Assembly (NCBI GenBank): GCA_040357565.1
Contig: JBDODJ010000145.1
DNA length: 26,841 bases
Strand: one strand, 5' to 3'
Source: Cercozoa sp. M6MM
Lineage: Eukaryota; Endomyxa: Ascetosporea
Notes under the pieces: model-generated
What the model saw: only the letters and a program-made list of their open reading frames with translations
What the model was told of the DNA's origin: nothing
Database searches by the model: none
Made by a program: the position numbers and the translations under genes
Shown: one piece after another, positions 20,763-26,841 of the stretch
Layout: each line of letters opens with the position of its first letter
Numbering within the stretch: the first letter of the stretch is position 1

Positions 20763-21480
20763 TTTTTGTATCATTTTGCTCCACTCCAGTCACTAGAACA
20801 TCAGTAGCAGGCGATACAATGGGCGACTGAGCTAGGTTTAGACGTTTATTCCGCTGATTACACCTGGCCCGGCGCCTTTTGCACAGCGCTTGCGTGTTGT
20901 GCAAAAGGTACAATTTCTGCCGGCCAGCTGGGAACTGATCGGTGCCTCAGGCGGAGCTTGCGTCTCGTTTGGCAATCAGAACGCACTGGTCAGTCTCACA
21001 GCATCACCTGGCTGTGTAGCACGCATGGAGGTAGCTTGGTCCCTCTCATTTTAGTGCCTTTTGGCACTTTCTTTGCGTGTGTGTTTTTTTTGGCGCCCAA
21101 CCTGTGCTCCTACGAGCAGCTAGGTTAGCCGTTGCATTTGCGCTCAAACGTTGCGAAACCCGCGATCTGTCTGCATGTGGCCGGTTGGCCATGCACTCCG
21201 ATCTGGTTCGCGTGCGATCACTTTTTCGTGTTGGACTGAGTGGCTGGGCTTGTAGAATGACCTTGGTGTTGCCGGAGAAGCCGACGATGGTCGTCTTGGC
21301 AAGCAAACGTGGTCTTATGAGGCGAACCCAGACCCGTTGGCGCTTGGGAGGTGAGCTTTCTCGTTTCATTTGTTGGTATTTGTTTGGCGCGACTGTGATG
21401 TGACCTGATCTGATTGGCTGCTGTGTTACTCGAAGTGAGCTAACGCCTGGCCCGACGGTGGGCGGTGCATCGAGCTTCAG
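20763..21480. other. Region before the zinc-finger gene with orphan coding-like frames
   Basis: At 20833-21033 the plus frame reads open and protein-like (QRLRVVQKVQFLPASWELIG, then SFGNQNALVSLTASPGCVARM) up to a GTAGCT donor. At 21257-21350 another plus frame starts ATG (MTLVLPEKPTMVVLASKRG) and ends at a GTGAGC donor. Neither joins the next clear exon in phase with the acceptors I can see, so they are not assigned. They may be 5' exons of the zinc-finger gene or remnants. Confidence 0.45.
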
Positions 21481-24400
21481 CATGCTACCATCTCCTCTGC
21501 TGTCGAATGAGTTGAGTGGTCTGGGCCTGAGTTCGATCACGCTGACCGGGATGCCATCAATCCCGGTTCTGGGCGGCTCGGTGCGTCGTCCGACATCCAT
21601 TGTGACCGGTGCAACGTCGAGACAGCTTCCGCAGTATCAGCAGCAGCAACAGCAGCAAACACCGCTATCGGCACGTGACCTGGTGGGACCGGAGCCGTCG
21701 CTGTCGTCAATGTCGATGCCGGTGGATTCAGTGCGTGCCACACCGGCCGATGTGATTCTGTCGTCGTCCGTGGACAGGCCGTCGTCGCTGGAGTCGTTGT
21801 CGCCTGCTGTACAAGAACACAATCTCTACAGGAACAACTATCTCAGCGATCCTCTCTCGTTGGCTTTAAGTAGGCCCACATTCTGTTGCCTGTTGCTTCC
21901 TTAAGTACATTGTGTCTGGTAGGTCTGGGACAGGCGTCGTCGACGGGAAGCGAACTGACTTCGTTGTTGGGTCAACTGGCGTTGTCGCAGCAGCTGCAGT
22001 CGCTGCAGCAGTCCCTGTTGCAACAGCAGCAACACCAACAACACCAGCAATATGCACCTGCGCCGCCGCCGACTATGCGCAATGCTGTGGTGGATCAGTC
22101 GGTAGCTTTACTCCCTCCCTTGTTTACTTTCCTTCTTTACTCCCTTTGTTCTCTCTTCTTTACCCCCCCCTTGTGATCCTCTTAACGACAGCAATTATCG
22201 CTGCACAACCTGCTGCAGAGTCCTCTCACGCAACTGGCACTGAGTGGCAATCCGCAGCTGCAGCTGCAACTGCAACTTTCACTGCTGCTGCAGCAGCAAC
22301 GACAACAACAGCAGCAGCAGCAGCAACAACTCCAACTTCAGCAACTGCTGCAACAGACGCGTTTTAACAGCAGTAGCAGGAACAGTGACAACACAAATCT
22401 TGAAGCTTTCATGCAGACACAGCGCGGGGAGAAACGCTCGCGTGAAAGGTGCCTTCATCCTCTCCGCGTCCCCTGTCCCCCCCCCCCTATTGCCTTTCTC
22501 ACCTTTTGTATCTCGGTAGCCTTCAACCAGCTCTCGCGGAGAAACGACAGTTCGCAGTACGTCAATAGTTTTTTGCGCTCGTTGTTTGCATCTTGTGGGA
22601 ATGTGGAATACGCAGGGTTGCGTCGACTCGGAACTGATGAAATCAAGTGGACCAACCGCTGTACTCTCTCTGGTGCTCCTTGATTCCCCTGCCTTGTGAG
22701 GCATGTGTGTGCAGGTACCACAGGTGGGCAGCGTGGTTGCCGACGCAGACCGCGTGCGCCGACTGCAGCAGCAACTGCAGCGACAGCAGCAGCAGGCACG
22801 TGCTGCCACTGACGGTGCTGCTGATGGTATCGACGGTGCTAACACTGACGGTGCTGACACCAACACGTGTGTCGCTGATGTCGGTGTCACCGAGCAACTC
22901 ACCGATCAGCTCACCGATAGACTCACCGATCAACTCACCACCGAACCCTCGATCGATCCGTCCATCGATCGGTACGGCGATCAGCTGGAAGTGCACGACA
23001 GCGACGGCGACGTCGAAGCGCTGCTGCGACGCGTGCGTGCGAAATTCGCACTGCTCAAGCAGGACCCCGACAGTGTAGCTTTGTTCCTACCCTGCCTCTT
23101 GCCCCTGCTCTTGACCCTACCCCTTGCCTTGACTCTGCCTCTTACCCTACCCTCCCCGCAGCGACAGGAACTGAAGCGTCGTCTGCGCATCGCCGATCGT
23201 CGCGAACGCTTTCGGCAACTCGACATGCTCACGCAGCTGCCGCCTGGCACGGTAGACACTTTTACCTTCCTCCGATACCCTTTACTCCTACCCCCTCTGC
23301 CACGGTACAGATGGAGCAGTGCTCTACGCGATGGACGACACTGGCGGCGGATCGACCCGTGCTGGATCCGGTACTAGCATTACTGTGCTGTGCCTTATCT
23401 ATATACATACATATAAATGTATAAATATATATATATATATGTGTGTGTGTATAAATGTGTATCTGTGTGAGAATAGGACACGGAAGAACCATCGCCGAAG
23501 CGACGCAAGATACACGTAGTACTAACCAGTCCACGCGGAGGCACGCAGTGTCTGCACACGGGGTCACTGTCGTCGGCATCGTCGTCGACGATCACGGCCG
23601 AGACGACCGAGCCGCCGATCGTGCCAGAGGCGCTGCCGGGCGCTCCGCGCATCCTGCGGCAGCGCAATCTCTGTTCGATGCAACAGCATGAGATCGGGCG
23701 CTACCATCTGCCGGTGCGCGTGCGGCGACTCCAGATGCTGGCGCAGGTTACTTCCTATCTAGTCCTACCTCTAACTCTACCCTACTCCGTACCCTTGCAG
23801 ACTAACACACTGGGAGCGACACAGACACAATCACAAGTACAGATGGTGCCACCGCTTCCGATAGAAGCAGACAACACCAGCAGCAGCATCGACAGTGGCA
23901 ACAACAGCAACAGCAACATCGGCAACATCAATAACAGCAGCAGCAACTGCAGCGACAGCAGCTGCAGCGACAGAGAGCACAGCAACCAGCACAACCTCCA
24001 GACACAACACAGGCACTACCAAGACGGCGACAGAGACAACAACAGAGGACAGGACAGAGACAACAACAGAGGACAGGACAGAGACAACAGCAGAGGACAG
24101 GACACGGACTACAGAGGACAGGGCACTGGCCACGACAGGGATCAAGACCAGAATGACAGGAGGGACTGCAACGAAGCCAAACGCAAACGCAGCGCCGATC
24201 GCAACACGCTGCTCTACGTTGGCGTTGTACCCTCTCACCACCCATCTACATTGAAGTCATGTATTGATGTTTGTCTATATAAGCTGTATACAGATTTATA
24301 TAAATATGGATATAGTTAATCTACACATACAGAAAGCTATATAGTATATATATATATAGATATGTGTTACTGTGTAGTATACATCGGCCGGTGCCTTCCG

Positions 24401-25299
24401 ACGCGTGCGCGTGTGGCTGGACCGGCAAGGCCGGCGCTACTACGACTGCGTGTGCGGCAGTCGCATGCCCGTGCATGATTTGCGCAAGATCAAGGTGCAC
24501 GCCGTCAAGCACGAGCGCGACGGACTGGCTGCTCGGCAGGTGCACTTCTGCTGTCTGTCTGTGGGGAGGGAGGGGGGGGGGGTAAACACTGCCTGCTGGT
24601 GAGAGTAGTGCGAGGTGTGCCGCCGACTCTTCCGACACACGCTGGCTCTCAACGCGCACATGCGCGGCCATCGCATCGCTTTCGACAAGGGACGCATGAA
24701 TGCGACTGAACGTATCCTTTACCTTCCTCTCCTCCCCATATACCCTACTGCATCCCTACTTCTTATACCCTGCTCCCTAGACACCCTACTCTACATATAC
24801 CCCACTCCTCATATCCCCTGCCCCCTCAATGCTACCCGATATACCCTCCACGATATGCCTGCTGTACTCCCGAATACTGGACGCAGGGCAAGCGTATCAG
24901 TTGTACCTGCAGAAACTGCAGAGCAACGGCAAGACTCGTCGGCGATTCGACCCGGCCGACCTGGAGAAGGCGTTGCGGGGTAGACCTTAACTGAGCTTTC
25001 TCAATGCGTAATCGTACTGAAACTGTCCGTCTTGTGAAACAGAGGCTGAGGCACTCGCGCTGGCTGCCGAAACGGAACAAAAGTACTTGCTGTCCCAGTA
25101 CTACAAACTCTATGTACTGTGTATGGCATGTGTCAGGCAAGAGGCCACGCACACAGAGAAGTCAACAACAGGGACCGCAACTCCGACGACCAAGACGACA
25201 GCACCGCCTGTGCCGCCGCTGCCGACCGCTGTCTGTGACGGCGCCGGCCCGAGCGACGACACGACGCGACCGCTCTCGGACAATGCGCCGCCGTCCTAG
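21481..25299 (+). CDS. Large Q/N/S-rich C2H2 zinc-finger protein
   Basis: Likely nuclear DNA- or chromatin-binding regulator. Thirteen exons in phase: 21481-21871, 21923-22101, 22192-22441, 22520-22646, 22732-23074, 23162-23251, 23311-23370, 23477-23746, 23801-24226, 24378-24539, 24609-24711, 24887-24979 and 25043-25299, about 916 residues. The N-terminal third has polyQ and Leu-Gln repeats. Then come Thr-Asp-Gln-Leu repeats (TDQLTDRLTDQLT), a nuclear signal-like PSPKRRK, an Asn/Ser tract with RDNNRGQD repeats, and KRKR. A canonical finger CEVCRRLFRHTLALNAHMRG plus His (CX2CX12HX3H) lies in exon 11. Exon 10 has a degenerate relative with CVC and HAVKH. Exons 12-13 are helical (AYQLYLQKLQ, ADLEKALRGEAEALALAAE), ending in a Thr/Pro-rich tail. 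The start is tentative: 21481 is the first in-frame ATG, but the frame is open upstream. The exon 4/5 junction is also tentative. Confidence 0.75.
23398..23460. repeat. (TA)n/(TG)n microsatellite
   Basis: TATATA then GTGTGT in the zinc-finger gene intron 23371-23476. Confidence 0.85.
24280..24362. repeat. TATATA-rich intron segment
   Basis: AT-rich run in the zinc-finger gene intron 24227-24377. Confidence 0.8.
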
Positions 25300-25525
25300 C
25301 GTCCGCTTCAACTCAGTTTCGGTTTCCCTTCAGTTAGAATTCGTTGGTGGCTTGTCTTTACAGGGTTAAGTCTGATCGGCACACTGGAACGATCCAACTC
25401 CGGTCCTTCTTCTTTTGAAGTAGCCCCCCCCCAGGACATCAGCTCGGCAAATCGGACAGTTTGTCGTGTTCGGTCTACTTAGAAACCTGCATGAATCTAC
25501 TTCGAAAGCCTGCTGCGGTTAGTGC

Positions 25526-25895
25526 TCACGCGATGCCGATGACGTCATCGCGCAGGAAGGAAAAGTACTGGTTCCAGTCGATGCTGTGGGACATGAGTAA
25601 GGACAGGGCAGAAGGAGAAGGAAAAGGAGAAGGAAAGGGAAACTACCAGGAAACGATGCGCGCATTCGGGTGCTTCTTGCTCTCCTCCGAGTACCTGTCA
25701 GTACGAGTACATGCAGTATAAAAAAGAACGAAAGACAGATGAATGCATAGACGGTCATACGTATATATACATATATATATATAGATATACCATACCTATA
25801 TATCTCCACCTATATATACACCTATATATACACCTATATATACATATATATATATACTTTTGTAATATTGATCTATATCTATCTACCTATATACA

Positions 25896-25926
<31 letters not shown>

Positions 25927-26676
25927 TTTTAAATATTGATCTACCGATGTATACTTATACATACCTCAACCTACATCTAGATAAAAGACAGGAAATCTAC
26001 CAGTCGATCTGCAGCGAGCCTCGCGCGAAACGACCGCTCAGTTCGACGTCGACGCGACGCGCAAAACTGCGCTGCACCTGCGATGACAACAACAACATGC
26101 CAGAGGGGCAAAAGAGGGGGGGGGGGGGTAGACTGGCTACAGCAGAGTCGAAACGCAGATAGGCGAACACGAGGTACAAATCGCAGATCGTAACACCGGC
26201 GTCCATGTTCTCCGTGTGCTCTGTTGTACATTTACCCCCTTCTTTACCCCCTCTTTACCCCCTCTTGACTCCCTATCTATATAAGGTACCAAAGAACATG
26301 CGCTCGGCCACGTCGGGTGCGTGGTCCTTTTCGCTCTGAGAACACGGGGTAGGGAGGTAAGAAGGTGGGGGGGGGGGGTATACTCTAGACAGCCGGTCGT
26401 AATGCCGAAACGTCTTCTTCAACCAGTCGGCAGCTATCTCATGGGGAAGGGGGTGAGGGAGGTAGGGAGGCAGGGGGGTAAAGATGCTACCTTCCGTCTC
26501 AAGCGCGTACAAAACATCCATGTCGGCCCACTGCAGTCGGTAGTGCTCGGCCAGTTCCTACCGTACCAGGGGGGGGGGGGTAAAGGGGTGTGTGTGTGGG
26601 GGGGGGGTTTAAACTACCCATGTCACAATGGTCGTCCTGTCCGTCGCTGCCAGTGCAATGTGCGCTGCCTCTGGGT
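25526..26676 (-). CDS. C-terminal part of an unidentified protein
   Basis: Eight phase-consistent exons in transcription order: 26676-26618, 26557-26491, 26433-26384, 26335-26290, 26220-26141, 26077-26001, 25694-25647 and 25583-25526. The 5' part lies beyond the right edge. The 161 residues are charged and aromatic-rich with no low complexity: [123 protein letters not shown] and [17 protein letters not shown] before the stop. The even composition suggests a conserved globular domain, but I do not recognise the family. The intron at 26221-26289 and the others hold C- or G-runs like those of the kinase. Confidence 0.65.
25756..25935. repeat. (TATA)n / CACCTATATATA repeat
   Basis: TATATA runs with CACCTATATATA units in the intron 25695-26000 of the right-edge gene. 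Confidence 0.9.
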
Positions 26677-26691
26677 CTACAGGTTATATGT

Positions 26692-26841
26692 ATGCACGTG
26701 TGTATGTATGTATGTATGTATGTTGTATTTATGTATGTATGTATGTATGATGTATGTATGTATGTATGTATGTATGTATGTATGTATGTATGTGTATGTA
26801 TGTATGTATGTATGTATGTATGTATATATATATATATATAT
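26692..26841. repeat. (TATG)n microsatellite at right edge
   Basis: TATG units with occasional GTATTTATG interruptions, ending in TATATA and cut by the window end. It lies in an intron of the right-edge gene. Confidence 0.95.

Noticed and set aside
21046-21600. 184-codon open frame on the minus strand
   Set aside because: Composition is Arg/Ser/Pro-rich antisense to plus-strand exons. No domain pattern, and it overlaps the better supported zinc-finger gene.
1-26841. Alternating simple repeats as a CRISPR array or phage region
   Set aside because: No regular spacer structure and no prokaryotic genes. All recognised genes are spliced eukaryotic ones.
1-26841. A single co-ordinated novel gene system
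   Set aside because: Neighbouring genes belong to unrelated housekeeping processes and face alternating directions. Nothing ties them into one system.

Overview
The window is intron-dense nuclear DNA from a eukaryote. Every recognised gene is split by short GT-AG introns of about 36 to 430 bases. Exons are GC-rich, while introns and spacers are filled with microsatellites and C-runs. The recognised families (TFIIIC, type II glutamine synthetase, ZIP9, ESF2/ABT1, C2H2 zinc finger) are core eukaryotic proteins. Codons are standard. The style suits an intron-rich protist or another poorly sampled lineage, but the species cannot be named from this sequence. Four runs of exactly 10 N sit inside simple repeats and look like assembly placeholders.

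Layout: (1) 311-3607 (+), the C-terminal part of a TFIIIC TPR subunit (GTF3C3/TFC4), open at the left edge. (2) 4299-8260 (-), a STE11-like protein kinase with helical N-terminal exons and introns packed with TTTACCCCC-type repeats. (3) 8892-10958 (+), a complete type II glutamine synthetase. (4) 11278-12951 (-), a complete ZIP9-type zinc transporter. (5) 13119-14498 (+), a complete ESF2/ABT1 ribosome-biogenesis factor. (6) about 14748-17266 (+), a gene resembling the middle of transportin-3/importin-13 karyopherins, with no room for the usual N-terminus. (7) 17867-19740 (-), a single-pass membrane protein of unknown family. (8) 19909-20762 (+), an acidic/basic protein of unknown family. (9) 21481-25299 (+), a large Q/N/S-rich C2H2 zinc-finger protein. 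(10) 25526-26676 (-), the C-terminal part of an unknown gene, open at the right edge.

Neighbours mostly alternate in direction. Divergent pairs share short upstream regions: ZIP9/ESF2 with 167 bases, genes 7 and 8 with 168 bases, and the kinase and glutamine synthetase with about 630. Convergent pairs meet at 3608-4298, 10959-11277, 17267-17866 and 25300-25525. The genes do not form one pathway; this looks like a housekeeping segment. Exon models were built by hand from splice signals, phase continuity and family similarity recalled from memory. I found no rRNA, tRNA, CRISPR array, virus-like element or intact transposon.
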